Shown: piece after piece, positions 9,952 through 18,027 of the stretch
Layout: each line of letters begins with the position of its first letter
How positions within the stretch are numbered: the stretch's first letter is position 1
NCBI RefSeq assembly: GCF_900095225.1
Contig: NZ_LT607414.1
Coordinates: 154,117 to 218,116, forward strand
Reading direction: 5' to 3'
Source of the DNA: Pseudomonas sp. UMAB-08
GTDB lineage: Bacteria > Pseudomonadota > Gammaproteobacteria > Pseudomonadales > Pseudomonadaceae
Length of the DNA stretch: 64,000 bases
Made by a program: the position numbers and the translations under genes
Notes under the pieces: model-generated
The model's input: only the letters and a program-made list of their open reading frames with translations
What the model was told of the DNA's origin: nothing
Databases searched by the model: none

Positions 9952-10008
9952 ACAGGCCTGGAAGTGCAATCTACGTACCGTAGATCAGCCTTCCGGGCCT
10001 GTTTTTTT
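9952..10008 (+). terminator. Rho-independent terminator after the TMA/DMA operon
   Basis: The arms ACAGGCCTGGAAG (9952-9964) and CTTCCGGGCCTGT (9990-10002) pair with one G-T, and a nested inner stem ATCTACG/CGTAGAT pairs between them. A run of seven T (10002-10008) follows. It closes the block-1 transcript before the divergent-function GGDEF gene. Confidence 0.85.
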
Positions 10009-10094
10009 ATGCAAGACCCTGCTTGTTTTGTGAGTCGTCGCGGACAGCGGAACCTTGCTGTATATTCGCCAAAATAAACAACAACAGTGATGTT

Positions 10095-11135
10095 ATGAGC
10101 CAATCAAAGAAGCGAGCGACTGCCCTGGCACTCTATCCAGAGGATACCCGCGAGGCGGCGGCCCTGCTGAAGCAAGCTGTACCTTTGATGGTGCGTCATA
10201 ACATTGCGCCCAACCCCGTGCACTACGCCCTCTGGTACACCTACAGCAAGGGCCAGGAACCAGAACTCAATCGCCACCTGGATCGGGTTGTCCGAGACTT
10301 CGACTATTTCCCTCCGGAATCCGCGGCCAAGCTTTTTCGCGACTACATCATCCGCGACGAGCTGGAGGATGCCCGCATCGGGCAGCAACAAGCGATCAGT
10401 CTGGTAGACGGCATGGAGCGAGACGTTTCGCATCACGTGAAGGGCAATCTTAACTTTCAGGCCAGCCTCGGGCATTGCCTCGACATGCTTGATGAGCCGA
10501 TCGATGAGCGATTGCCCGGCATACTCAGCGAGCTGCAACAGAGCACCCAGCTCATGCAGGATCAGCAAGCGCTTTTCCTGTCTCAACTGCATGCGGCTCA
10601 AAGTGAGATCAAAAACCTGCGAGACAAGCTTGAACGTGCCCAACTGGCCGCGACGCTGGACGGTCTGACCCAGGTGTTCAACCGAGACACCTTCACCCGG
10701 CTGCTGGAACAAGCGCTAAGCAACGCGCCCCAGACGGTGGCCTTGGTGATGCTGGATATCGATCACTTCAAACAATTCAATGACCAGTACGGTCACCCTC
10801 TAGGTGACCGCGTACTCCAACACGTCGGCCAGGTGCTACGGGACTCGCTTCCACCTCACGCCACGGCGGCACGCTATGGCGGTGAAGAATTCTGCGTCAT
10901 CCTGAAGCAGTGCACCGATCTCGCCAGCGCCCATGCCTTCGCCGAGCAACTGCGCCTGAAGATCCAGTCATTACGGATCAAGGCCCGTAAAGCGGACAAA
11001 GTGCTCGACACTATAACGGCCTCCTTTGGTGTCGCCCTCTTCGAAGCGGGTGACACCCTGGAAAGCCTCGTCACGCGTGCCGATGACGCGCTTTACCAAG
11101 CCAAACGCAATGGGCGTAACCGAGTACACCGGTAA
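10095..11135 (+). CDS. Diguanylate cyclase (GGDEF domain)
   Basis: A 346-residue soluble protein. The N-terminal 165 residues form an uncharacterised helical sensor-like region, then comes a short coiled linker, then a GGDEF domain. The catalytic motif is RYGGEEF near residues 258-264, preceded by the substrate-binding segment LMLDIDHFKQFNDQYGH-like (here MLDIDHFKQFNDQYGH). It should make c-di-GMP from GTP. No RxxD inhibitory site is seen five residues before GGEEF, so product inhibition is probably absent. The ATG at 10095 starts MSQSKKRAT; an upstream in-frame start at 10023 is judged too close to the terminator. No transmembrane segment was seen. The input signal is unknown. Confidence 0.85.
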   Translation: MSQSKKRATALALYPEDTREAAALLKQAVPLMVRHNIAPNPVHYALWYTYSKGQEPELNRHLDRVVRDFDYFPPESAAKLFRDYIIRDELEDARIGQQQAISLVDGMERDVSHHVKGNLNFQASLGHCLDMLDEPIDERLPGILSELQQSTQLMQDQQALFLSQLHAAQSEIKNLRDKLERAQLAATLDGLTQVFNRDTFTRLLEQALSNAPQTVALVMLDIDHFKQFNDQYGHPLGDRVLQHVGQVLRDSLPPHATAARYGGEEFCVILKQCTDLASAHAFAEQLRLKIQSLRIKARKADKVLDTITASFGVALFEAGDTLESLVTRADDALYQAKRNGRNRVHR

Positions 11136-11163
11136 TCAACCGTCGACGGACGAGTAGGAAAAC

Positions 11164-11325
11164 ATGAATCGTCGTAAGAAAATAAAGCAGTTATTAAATG
11201 CTCATGCCAAAAAGGCCAGTGCCAAATTGGCACCGCCAAGCAAGTCTAAATACATTAGTAAAGCTGACCGATTGAAACTAGCTGCTGAATCCAGTCATGA
11301 CTCAATCATCTCCTCTGAGAGCTGA
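11164..11325 (+). CDS. Small basic DUF2986 protein
   Basis: A 53-residue ORF starting MNRRKKIKQLL with a Lys-rich N-terminal half and the KSKYISKADR motif, which matches the short DUF2986 family of gamma-proteobacteria. AGGA lies four bases before the ATG and the gene begins 28 bases after the diguanylate cyclase stop, so the two may be co-transcribed. The function of the family is not known. The basic composition suggests nucleic-acid or ribosome contact, but that is a guess. Confidence 0.7.
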   Translation: MNRRKKIKQLLNAHAKKASAKLAPPSKSKYISKADRLKLAAESSHDSIISSES

Positions 11326-11653
11326 TCTATGTCACTTAAGCACCACCGGAATTTATAAATCCGGTTGGTCTAGGCATTCCGAGGGCGCGGCCTAACAGTT
11401 CATTCAAGCTGAAGCCGCTTCTTAGCGATCCAACCATCCTGTCGTAGCCTAACCTACCCAAGTGGTGCTCCCGTTTCTGAACCTTGGCTTTGGGTAGATT
11501 TCAGCCGGTCGCAGCACGCAGAAATCGGCCAGAAGACTTGGCCGCGTGTGGGTGTTTACGGACGGTGGATTCCTGAGGGTTAGAGAATTTCCTTTCGATA
11601 ATCTCATTTCGAGAATAATATTTAAAAGTTATTCTCTTTACGAGATCTTTAAA
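11326..11653. other. Intergenic region with hairpin and integron attC-like half-site
   Basis: This 328-bp gap has no convincing gene. It holds an imperfect hairpin (ACCACCGGA at about 11342 against TCCGGTTGGT) just after the DUF2986 gene. It also holds the segment at 11390-11421, which reads like the left half of an integron attC site (GCCTAAC followed by TTCATTCAAGC). A second GCCTAAC is at 11448-11454. AT-rich promoter sequence for the LysR gene starts near 11580. Confidence 0.4.
11611..11636. promoter_or_regulatory. Inverted repeat before the LysR-type regulator gene
   Basis: GAGAATAA (11611-11618) and TTATTCTC (11629-11636) are perfect 8-bp arms with a 10-bp AT-rich spacer, 18 bases before the LysR ATG. 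This is a plausible autoregulatory LysR box or operator overlapping the promoter. Confidence 0.45.
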
Positions 11654-12559
11654 ATGGATCATCAGTCCCTGGAAATCTACTGCTCGGTAGCTACTGAGCT
11701 GAGCATTACACGCGCTGCAAAGCAGTTAGGGCGTGTGCAATCGAACGTCAGCACCCGTATCCAGCAACTTGAGGAAGAACTGGGGGTAGCGCTTTTCCTG
11801 CGTGAAGGAAAACGCTTGAGTCTTACCGCTGAGGGCGAGCGCTTTCTCGGCTATGCCAACCGATTGCTGATACTCGCTGAAGAGGCTAGGCAGATGCTTA
11901 GTCCTCAGGCACCGCAGGGGATTCTGCGCCTTGGCAGCATGGAAAGCACCGCCGCCAGCCGCCTACCGACGCCATTGGCTGACTACCACAGCAAGTGGCC
12001 AAAGGTTCAGCTGCGAATCTCTACCGGCCCGTCACGGCCATTGCTGGACGCGGTTTGCAACGGGTTATTGGACTGTGCGTTGGTGGCATTACCAGGCGTG
12101 GGTGATGCCCTTTCCCCTCAAGACCTAGAAGCCATGAGCCTGATGGGCAAGACCGTGTTCCGTGAGGAGCTGTTGCTGCTACTGCCTGCCTCCCATCCGC
12201 CGGTCACTCGTCCCGACGATGTGGTTGTACGTTCGCTCGCGGCATTTGGCCAAGGCTGTAGCTATCGTGCGATTGCAGAAGACTGGCTCGCCGATACCAC
12301 CGAACTGCAAAAAACCTCCATCGATATCCAAGAAATGGGTTCTTACCACGGCATGCTTGCCTGTGTAGTGGCTGGCAGCTGCGTCAGCCTGGTTCCCCGT
12401 AGCGTGTTGAAGTTATTGCGCGATCCGCCCGATGTTCAGACTCACCCAGTGATGAACGTGGATACCTGGCTAATATGGCGCCGCAATTTCAACACTCCCG
12501 CCTTCGCTGCGTTGCGCGACGTACTCACCTCCACGCAAGAGGAGTTCCGGGCGCCATGA
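11654..12559 (+). CDS. LysR-family transcriptional regulator
   Basis: A 301-residue regulator with an N-terminal winged HTH (residues 1-60, including LSITRAAKQLGRVQSNVSTRIQQLE, shown here only as landmarks SITRAAKQL and SNVSTRIQQLE) and a periplasmic-binding-like effector domain (about 90-295). The start at 11654 gives the canonical MDHQSLEIYCSVA N-terminus; longer in-frame starts would add about 36 unconserved residues. It overlaps the MFS gene by four bases (ATGA) and probably controls it. The arrangement is co-directional rather than the usual divergent one. The effector is unknown. Confidence 0.85.
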   Translation: MDHQSLEIYCSVATELSITRAAKQLGRVQSNVSTRIQQLEEELGVALFLREGKRLSLTAEGERFLGYANRLLILAEEARQMLSPQAPQGILRLGSMESTAASRLPTPLADYHSKWPKVQLRISTGPSRPLLDAVCNGLLDCALVALPGVGDALSPQDLEAMSLMGKTVFREELLLLLPASHPPVTRPDDVVVRSLAAFGQGCSYRAIAEDWLADTTELQKTSIDIQEMGSYHGMLACVVAGSCVSLVPRSVLKLLRDPPDVQTHPVMNVDTWLIWRRNFNTPAFAALRDVLTSTQEEFRAP

Positions 12560-13704
12560 CAGCAGATCGATTTTTGGGTAACCAGCCCATGTTCGCTGCA
12601 TTGGCGGCCGCCTTGGTGATGGCGGTTGGAATGGGTTTCGGGCGTTTTGCGTTCACCGGCATCTATCCAACTATGGTCGACGATGGCCTTCTCAACGTTC
12701 ACGCGGGCAGCATCGCGGCCTCGGTTAACTATGGTGGCTACCTTCTCGGCGCACTGATGGCTGTGGGTATAAACAACAAACACGCCTACCGACTGTGCAT
12801 CTGGATGCTGGCGGCCACGGTACTGTCGCTGGCCGCATTGTCGGTCGCCGATGGGATTTGGCTGATTATTTTTATTCGAGGACTGGCGGGGATATTCAGC
12901 TCTTTGGCGATGGTCGGGGCATCAGTGTGGCTGCTGCAAAACAAAGGCTACAGTCAGGGCGCACCATTGCTGTATGCCGGGGTGGGGGTGGGGGTATTGC
13001 TCTCTGCGGAAATATTGGCGGCCGGGCAGTTTTTTGGCTTCCACAGCCATGACCTATGGCTACTTCTGGCGGTGAGCGCTACCGCTTTGGCGGCCTTGGC
13101 GGTTGCCGGCCTGAGAGATCGTACTGCGACCAGAACCTCGATGCGCGTGCAGCCTTTGCCAGACGGCATGATGTCACTGGGCATCGGCAAACTGATCGTC
13201 ATTTATGGCTTGGCGGGGTTTGGCTACATTATTACCGCCACCTTTCTGCCCTTGCTGGTCAGCAATGCAGTGGACACGCTCGCGCCTATTCATGTGTGGG
13301 CAGTATTTGGCTTGGGGGCCGTGCCTTCCTGCTTTTTATGGCAGAGCGTAGTGGCCCGATGGGGAACGCGCACTGCCCTCTTCACCAACTTGGCCGTACA
13401 GGCAATAGGTGTCGTGTTGCCCGTAATAAGCGCCTTGCCGGCAGCCTACCTGGCCAGTGCTTTGATCGTCGGTGGCACATTTATGGGAACAGTGACAATT
13501 GCTATGCCCGCTGCAAGTCGTATCGCTCGCACAGTGCAGTTCAACGTTCTGGCCGCCATGACCGCCGCGTATGGTGTCGGACAAATCGCCGGCCCCGTGG
13601 TGGCCAACTATCTGTTCGACTGGAGCCACTCGTTTTCTGCGCCACTAACCGTCGCGGGGATAGTGCTTTGGGTTGCGGCAATGTTGTGCATCAGGGTTCT
13701 CTAG
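12556..13704 (+). CDS. MFS transporter, YbfB/YjiJ type
   Basis: A 382-residue membrane protein with about 12 hydrophobic segments and the YbfB/YjiJ-family N-terminal pattern GMGFGRFAFTGIYPTM. That family of major-facilitator proteins is often paired with a LysR regulator. Translation is coupled to the regulator by the ATGA overlap at 12556-12559. It probably exports or imports a small molecule sensed by the LysR protein; the substrate is unknown. The predicted C-terminus (AAMLCIRVL) is somewhat short, and the frame stays open for 44 more codons after the TAG. Confidence 0.78.
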   Translation: MTADRFLGNQPMFAALAAALVMAVGMGFGRFAFTGIYPTMVDDGLLNVHAGSIAASVNYGGYLLGALMAVGINNKHAYRLCIWMLAATVLSLAALSVADGIWLIIFIRGLAGIFSSLAMVGASVWLLQNKGYSQGAPLLYAGVGVGVLLSAEILAAGQFFGFHSHDLWLLLAVSATALAALAVAGLRDRTATRTSMRVQPLPDGMMSLGIGKLIVIYGLAGFGYIITATFLPLLVSNAVDTLAPIHVWAVFGLGAVPSCFLWQSVVARWGTRTALFTNLAVQAIGVVLPVISALPAAYLASALIVGGTFMGTVTIAMPAASRIARTVQFNVLAAMTAAYGVGQIAGPVVANYLFDWSHSFSAPLTVAGIVLWVAAMLCIRVL

Positions 13705-13839
13705 CGGAATAAGGACGTGGTGTGGGTTGATGCACACCAACCGCTGATCACCAAGCTGGCGGGTTTCACGCAGGAACGCAGACCTAAAATTCGTGAATAC
13801 GTTTACACACAGCCCGGGCTGATTCAGTCAGAAGGCTAG
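13705..13839 (+). other. Open segment in frame with the MFS gene after its stop (possible gene remnant)
   Basis: After the MFS TAG the same frame continues open to TAG 13837-13839. It encodes a plausible protein tail that includes DAHQPLITKLAGFT and KIREYVYTQPG. There is no ATG, and GTG codons at 13717/13720 lie too close to AAGGA for a standard start. It may be the 3' relic of a lost gene. Identity not recognised. Confidence 0.25.
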
Positions 13840-13854
13840 AAAACACAGGCAGTC

Positions 13855-14295
13855 TCAGGCCAGCCGTTTCAAAAAGTGATGGCAGGAAATCTGATAGTGA
13901 CGCTGCATGTAGAGTCGATGAGCTGCACTCCTGTCCGTGCCGACCCCGGAGTCAAGATGCACGGCCGAGCAACCCAGGCGCACGGCTTCAGCCTCAGCCC
14001 AATCAAGTAATTTTGAGGCATGGCCTTTTCCACGCCACTGAGGCAGTGTCGCAATGTCCACGATATAGAAAGACTTTCCTAACCAGAGAGAAAACTGAAT
14101 CCGATAGCTCAGTACGCTTACCGCTGAGGTTGAACCTTCTTCCCAAAGCCCGACAAGGTTGTAGCCATTGGGGCGAAGTAACTCGTCGATTGTCGAAATA
14201 ATCTCAGCCGGTGAGTATCGCGGCCACAATTCACATAAGGCCGCCGCTGCCTGGTTTGTGTCAGCGGCACTTATTGGATTAATGGTGAACGACAT
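13855..14295 (-). CDS. GNAT-family N-acetyltransferase
   Basis: A 146-residue GNAT. The acetyl-CoA-binding motif A is present as IATLPQWRGKGHASKLLDWA (the R/Q-x-x-G-x-A/G core QWRGKGHA is near residues 84-91), followed by AHRLYMQRHYQ typical of motif B. It should acetylate a small molecule or protein N-terminus or side chain in the cytoplasm. It stands alone, convergent with the MFS gene and divergent from another GNAT at 14.56 kb. The upstream AAGGAGAG ribosome site on the - strand supports the MSFTINPI start. The substrate is unknown. Confidence 0.8.
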   Translation of the reverse strand: MSFTINPISAADTNQAAAALCELWPRYSPAEIISTIDELLRPNGYNLVGLWEEGSTSAVSVLSYRIQFSLWLGKSFYIVDIATLPQWRGKGHASKLLDWAEAEAVRLGCSAVHLDSGVGTDRSAAHRLYMQRHYQISCHHFLKRLA

Positions 14296-14558
14296 AAAAC
14301 TCTCCTTGGGTAATTCACGTCGGGCGACTCAGTTGTCGTCAACCCTAATGGCTATTGATGCATGAGCGCAACCTGCTGGAAAGTTGCAGGGCGAATATCA
14401 GTTGCGAGGGGGATTAGTCGTGCCGGCCGATCAATCCATTGAAGATTGTGTGATGTAACAGTTAGTCGCCGTAGTCGTCGCGCAAGCAGCATCGCCAGCC
14501 AACGATTACAATCATGCAGCGTATTAATTTCAGCTGACAACACCGCACGGGAGAGCTT

Positions 14559-14987
14559 ATGACCGATACCCCTTACTGTTTCAGCTTAGGCGCTGATGCC
14601 GAGGCCATGGCTGTGGTGCGCCAAGGTCTGGAACGCTTCAATGTGGAGCAGATCGGGCCCTATGCCTACGAGGACTTTCAACTCTATGCCCGCGATAGCG
14701 GCGGCCAGATAATAGGAGGCATGTTCGGCCATTTCGGGATGGGCTGGCTCTACATTGACTATCTTTGGTTGAACGATACCCTGCGCAGCCATGGCCTAGG
14801 CGGCAAGTTATTGAAGAGAGCAGAGGAGGAAGCGCAACGTCGGGGTTGTAAGGGATTGTTTCTCTACACCTACAGCTTCCAGGCGCCCGACTTCTATCAG
14901 AAGCAGGGCTTCCAGATAATGGGCGTGCTGGAAGACTGCCCGCCCGGACATCAGCGTTACTACCTGAAAAAAACACTCAAGGAGTAA
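14559..14987 (+). CDS. GNAT-family N-acetyltransferase
   Basis: A 142-residue GNAT. The acetyl-CoA site reads DTLRSHGLGGKLLKRAEEEA (core RSHGLGGK near residues 74-81), and the C-terminal half contains FQAPDFYQKQGFQIMG, a typical motif B. GGGAGAG precedes the ATG. It is not closely similar to the GNAT on the opposite strand. It is probably a stand-alone small-molecule acetyltransferase; the substrate cannot be read from the sequence. Confidence 0.82.
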   Translation: MTDTPYCFSLGADAEAMAVVRQGLERFNVEQIGPYAYEDFQLYARDSGGQIIGGMFGHFGMGWLYIDYLWLNDTLRSHGLGGKLLKRAEEEAQRRGCKGLFLYTYSFQAPDFYQKQGFQIMGVLEDCPPGHQRYYLKKTLKE

Positions 14988-15019
14988 GGCTATTAGTCCG
15001 GTTTATCGATCCTGGGGAA

Positions 15020-15077
15020 ACGGGGTAGATCTACTTTCCATAGCCTGAGCGTCAGCGTTGGGTGGATATCTACCCGT
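15020..15077. other. Long-armed hairpin between convergent genes
   Basis: ACGGGGTAGAT (15020-15030) pairs with ATCTACCCGT (15068-15077), with one bulged G, around a 37-base loop that includes GCGTTGGGT. It sits between the + strand GNAT and the - strand oxidoreductase. It could act as a bidirectional terminator, though it has no T run. Confidence 0.3.
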
Positions 15078-15088
15078 AACGCGCGCCC

Positions 15089-15478
15089 TCAGCCAATCCC
15101 GTGGTCGTCAGGATGTCGCGACGGCACCAGGGTCGGGCTACGATCGCACAAGCTGATCACCAGCCGCGCCACCAGGTCATGCAAGATGATGGTGTGGCGG
15201 TTGCCCGCAGTTTCGTAGTGCTGCTTGATCTTGGCCTTTAGCTCCCGATCACCGCTGACTTCAACCAGGATATCCACCTCGCCAACGGCCTCGACCATCG
15301 CTATCGGGTCCGAAAAGCAAGGGATCTGGTGCTCGCGGGCCAGGGTCATCCCGATGGAGTTGGGATCGAGGTCCGCGACACCGAGAACCTGAATGTAGTC
15401 ATACTGCAGCAGTTCACGCAGCAACGGTGAGCCGGTACGGCCTGCGCCGATCACGGCGATGCTGATGTTTTGCGACAT
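15089..15478 (-). CDS. Short NAD(P)-binding oxidoreductase-like protein (Rossmann domain only)
   Basis: A 129-residue protein consisting of a single Rossmann fold. The dinucleotide motif GAGRTGSPLLREL is near residues 11-23, followed by LGVADLDPNSIGMTLA and VDILVEVSGD. This is like the N-terminal half of Gfo/Idh-type dehydrogenases but without their C-terminal substrate domain. AGGAG nine bases before the ATG at 15478 supports the shorter start MSQNISIAV. It may bind NAD(H) as a sensor or act in a complex. It is conserved-looking rather than a broken gene, because the stop is preceded by a hydrophilic tail. The function is uncertain. Confidence 0.65.
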   Translation of the reverse strand: MSQNISIAVIGAGRTGSPLLRELLQYDYIQVLGVADLDPNSIGMTLAREHQIPCFSDPIAMVEAVGEVDILVEVSGDRELKAKIKQHYETAGNRHTIILHDLVARLVISLCDRSPTLVPSRHPDDHGIG

Positions 15479-15626
15479 GTGGGCAAACTCCTTTTCCGAA
15501 TGACACGCCATGATGGCTTGAAGCCAGCATGCTAACAGCTTTGCCCTGAATACAGACATGCAGCACAGCGTCGCAGGCGTACGGCCCTCCCCGCTGAACT
15601 GAACTCAGACCTCACAGGATTTGGAA

Positions 15627-15779
15627 ATGACTGAGCAACACGTACTGCCCCGTATCGAACAGGACAGCATGAACCGCAGCGAGGTTGAGGCGGTGATTCA
15701 CAGCTACGGCTTGCCGGTGTGCTTCGCCGGTGGCAGCCAAGCCAAACTGCGACCTGGAGGGGCAAGGCATGGGTCATGA
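15627..15779 (+). CDS. Small ORF overlapping the thpR start
   Basis: A 50-codon ORF (MTEQHVLPRIEQ...) whose end overlaps the first codons of thpR by 11 bases in another frame. TTTGGAA before the ATG is a weak ribosome site. It might be a short coupled peptide or the remnant of a larger gene. No family was recognised, and it may not be translated. Confidence 0.3.
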   Translation: MTEQHVLPRIEQDSMNRSEVEAVIHSYGLPVCFAGGSQAKLRPGGARHGS

Positions 15780-16314
15780 AGCTCGTGAGCAAGGCGAACC
15801 GCTCAAGCGTCTTTTTTTCGCCCTGCCCTGCGCAGATGCACAACGTCGAGCCATAGCCCAGTGGCGGCGCGCTCTTGAGCTAAGCAGCGGACGCCCAGTG
15901 CCAGCGGAAAATTTTCATTTGACGCTGATGTTTCTGGGTTCTGTAGCCGTGAGCCAAATCCCGGACATCTGCGCCGCTGCCGCACGGGCTCGAACGCCAG
16001 GTCAGCCTTGGACTGTACCTCTCGACCGCCTGGATGTATGGCACCAATCCAACGTTTTATTACTCGCTCCAGCGCAGCCACCAACGGCCTTACGCCAGCT
16101 GGTCTATGCCCTGCAACAGGCGCTGCTACCGCTTGGGTTTGTGGAAGCCACCCGGGAGTTTCGCCCTCACCTGACCTTGATGCGGGACTATCGAGCACCC
16201 GTCCCTGAGTCCAATACGCAACCAGACTTTCACCTAAGTGCCAGACACCTCACCCTGTTCGAATCGCACAAAGGCCGCTATCGACCGCTGGCCGAGTGGC
16301 CTCTGGTTTCGTAG
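15769..16314 (+). CDS. thpR: RNA 2',3'-cyclic phosphodiesterase (LigT/ThpR family)
   Basis: A 181-residue 2H phosphoesterase. Both catalytic tetrapeptides are visible: FHLTLMF near residues 48-54 and PHLTLMR near 130-136. The family hydrolyses 2',3'-cyclic phosphates on RNA ends and was first found as a 2'-5' RNA ligase. The start at 15769 is chosen because GGAGG lies eight bases upstream and the protein then opens with an RLFFALP strand close to the N-terminus, as in the family. It is cytoplasmic and stands alone between unrelated genes. Confidence 0.85.
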   Translation: MGHEAREQGEPLKRLFFALPCADAQRRAIAQWRRALELSSGRPVPAENFHLTLMFLGSVAVSQIPDICAAAARARTPGQPWTVPLDRLDVWHQSNVLLLAPAQPPTALRQLVYALQQALLPLGFVEATREFRPHLTLMRDYRAPVPESNTQPDFHLSARHLTLFESHKGRYRPLAEWPLVS

Positions 16315-16380
16315 TCACTGAATAAGCGACAGCAGACACGCCCACAATTGAATAGGACCAAGTCCCGTCGCGGCCCAAGG

Positions 16381-16785
16381 CTAAGACTGCGGGTGCTGCC
16401 AACTCTTGAACACGACCTCAATGCTGTAGCCGTCGGGGTCGAAGATATTGGCGGCGTAGTAGCGCGGGTCGTAATAAAGGCGAGCACTCGGTTTGCCGTT
16501 ATCGGTAGCACCTGCCCCGATGGCAGCTTCATAGAATGCGTTAACCTCGGTTTCGCTGTTGGCGACAAAGCCAACATGAACGGCCCGGCTGTCCGCCCTA
16601 CCCAGTCTTAGCCAGAAGAAAACTCGACCGTCTCGGCCAAATCCCTTTAAATCCGGATGCCCCTCCGGGCCCATCGCACCGTCATAGTCGACGACATGCT
16701 TGATCCCGAGGCTCGCAAGGGACTTTTCGTAGAAATCGATGGACCTGTCGAGGTCGCTTACTGAAATAAAAACGTGGTCTAGCAT
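16381..16785 (-). CDS. VOC-family (glyoxalase/bleomycin-resistance fold) protein
   Basis: A 134-residue vicinal-oxygen-chelate protein. It opens MLDHVFISVSDLDRSIDFYEK, the standard first beta-alpha-beta unit with the metal-binding His4. A second His (AVHVGF) and the C-terminal YAANIFDPDGYSIEVV segment with its Glu complete the usual metal triad. Such proteins include glyoxalases, extradiol-like dioxygenases and thiol transferases; the activity cannot be told from sequence. It is convergent with thpR and stands alone. Confidence 0.82.
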   Translation of the reverse strand: MLDHVFISVSDLDRSIDFYEKSLASLGIKHVVDYDGAMGPEGHPDLKGFGRDGRVFFWLRLGRADSRAVHVGFVANSETEVNAFYEAAIGAGATDNGKPSARLYYDPRYYAANIFDPDGYSIEVVFKSWQHPQS

Positions 16786-17048
16786 GGGGATTACCCTCGG
16801 TTGCTGTATCTCGTCGCAATCGCCGTATCGCTGACAATGCTCGGCACTCAGGCTGCCGGCTTCAACATAACGATACCGCCGCGTAACCCGCAGTATTATC
16901 GGAAAAACCTCCTGGCTGTTTCTGCCACCTTTTCAAGTGAGCGACCCATTATCGTGAAAAAGTAATAGTCGGAGGACGCGAGCCTGGCGAAGTACCCCCC
17001 TCAGTGCCAGTATGAGTTGGAGTTATCTGCGTTTGTCGGGGGCGCAAC

Positions 17049-17819
17049 ATGACCACCACAGCGATCTTGTCATCACTGACCGCCGGCCGTCTTGGGACGT
17101 TGCACCGAGAGGGTTTCGTACTGCTGCCCGGAGTGCTGGATGGTTCGCAAATAACCACGCTGCGCAATGCTATCGACTGCCTTGACCCGCAGCATTGGGA
17201 CTACAGCGGCCTGCTCGACCATTACAAGTGCGTGTTCAACCGCGACCCGTTGTGGCTGCCGTTTCTCGACCTGAGCGGGATCATCGAACTGGCCGAGGCT
17301 GCTCTCGGAACCGATTGCCACATCATCGGCCAGACCGCCTGGCGCTGCCATCCCGGCTTCGTCGGCACCAAACTGCATCTGGACTACCTGGTGATGGAGC
17401 TGCCGCAAAACCTGCTGGCCGACCCCACCTTCGAGTTGCCGATGCAGATTTGCACCGCGCACCTCTACCTCGACGATATTGATGCAGACCTCTGCCCCAC
17501 TCGGGTGATACCTGGCAGCCACCGGGCCGGGCGTCCGCCGGCTGACGGCGAAAACCACTGGCAGGGCTGTTCTGCGCAGCCGGTGCTGTGCCGGGCCGGG
17601 GACGTACTGATGTTTCGCAGCGAACTGTGGCACGCAGGGAGTAACAACCAAACCCTCGACCGCACGCGCTACCTGTTGCAGGTGCACTACGGCCGGCGCA
17701 TGGTGGCGCAGAAATTCGCGCCCTATCTGCACTGGCGCTTCAACCCCATAGTGTTGGCGACGGCCTCGCCACGTCAGCGGCGGCTGTTGGGAGAGCATCA
17801 GGAAGCGGAATACGATTGA
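17049..17819 (+). CDS. Phytanoyl-CoA dioxygenase (PhyH)-like Fe(II)/2-oxoglutarate oxygenase
   Basis: A 256-residue protein with the PhyH fold. The iron-binding HxD is in KLHLDYLVME (about residues 115-117), and the distal His is in SELWHAGSNN with the 2-oxoglutarate Arg following in DRTRYLL. It should hydroxylate a small organic substrate using O2 and 2-oxoglutarate. It stands alone, with about 260 bp upstream free of genes. PhyH-type enzymes act on ectoine, chlorinated intermediates and lipids, so the substrate is open. Confidence 0.75.
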   Translation: MTTTAILSSLTAGRLGTLHREGFVLLPGVLDGSQITTLRNAIDCLDPQHWDYSGLLDHYKCVFNRDPLWLPFLDLSGIIELAEAALGTDCHIIGQTAWRCHPGFVGTKLHLDYLVMELPQNLLADPTFELPMQICTAHLYLDDIDADLCPTRVIPGSHRAGRPPADGENHWQGCSAQPVLCRAGDVLMFRSELWHAGSNNQTLDRTRYLLQVHYGRRMVAQKFAPYLHWRFNPIVLATASPRQRRLLGEHQEAEYD

Positions 17820-18027
17820 CCCGTTGGGGCTCTCGCAAGCCAGTGTTATTCGCTCGGTGAATCAATAAAGTTTGACTGCCTGGATACAGGTCCCGCCGAG
17901 ATTTGGTACCACGCCTACGGGCTGGAGATCAGCGATGCTACGCGCAGCGTTTTGCTCGCGCTTTACACTGATAGTGGCCGATGCGCCCCTTTAGCTACCA
18001 CGGATAAACGCACGCCAGATTGAAGGC

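Noticed and set aside
15020..15077. Hairpin with GCGTTGGGT as a second attC site
   Set aside because: The loop carries one GTTRRRY-like element but no matching RYYYAAC partner or typical simple-site pairs, so a terminator-like hairpin is the simpler view.
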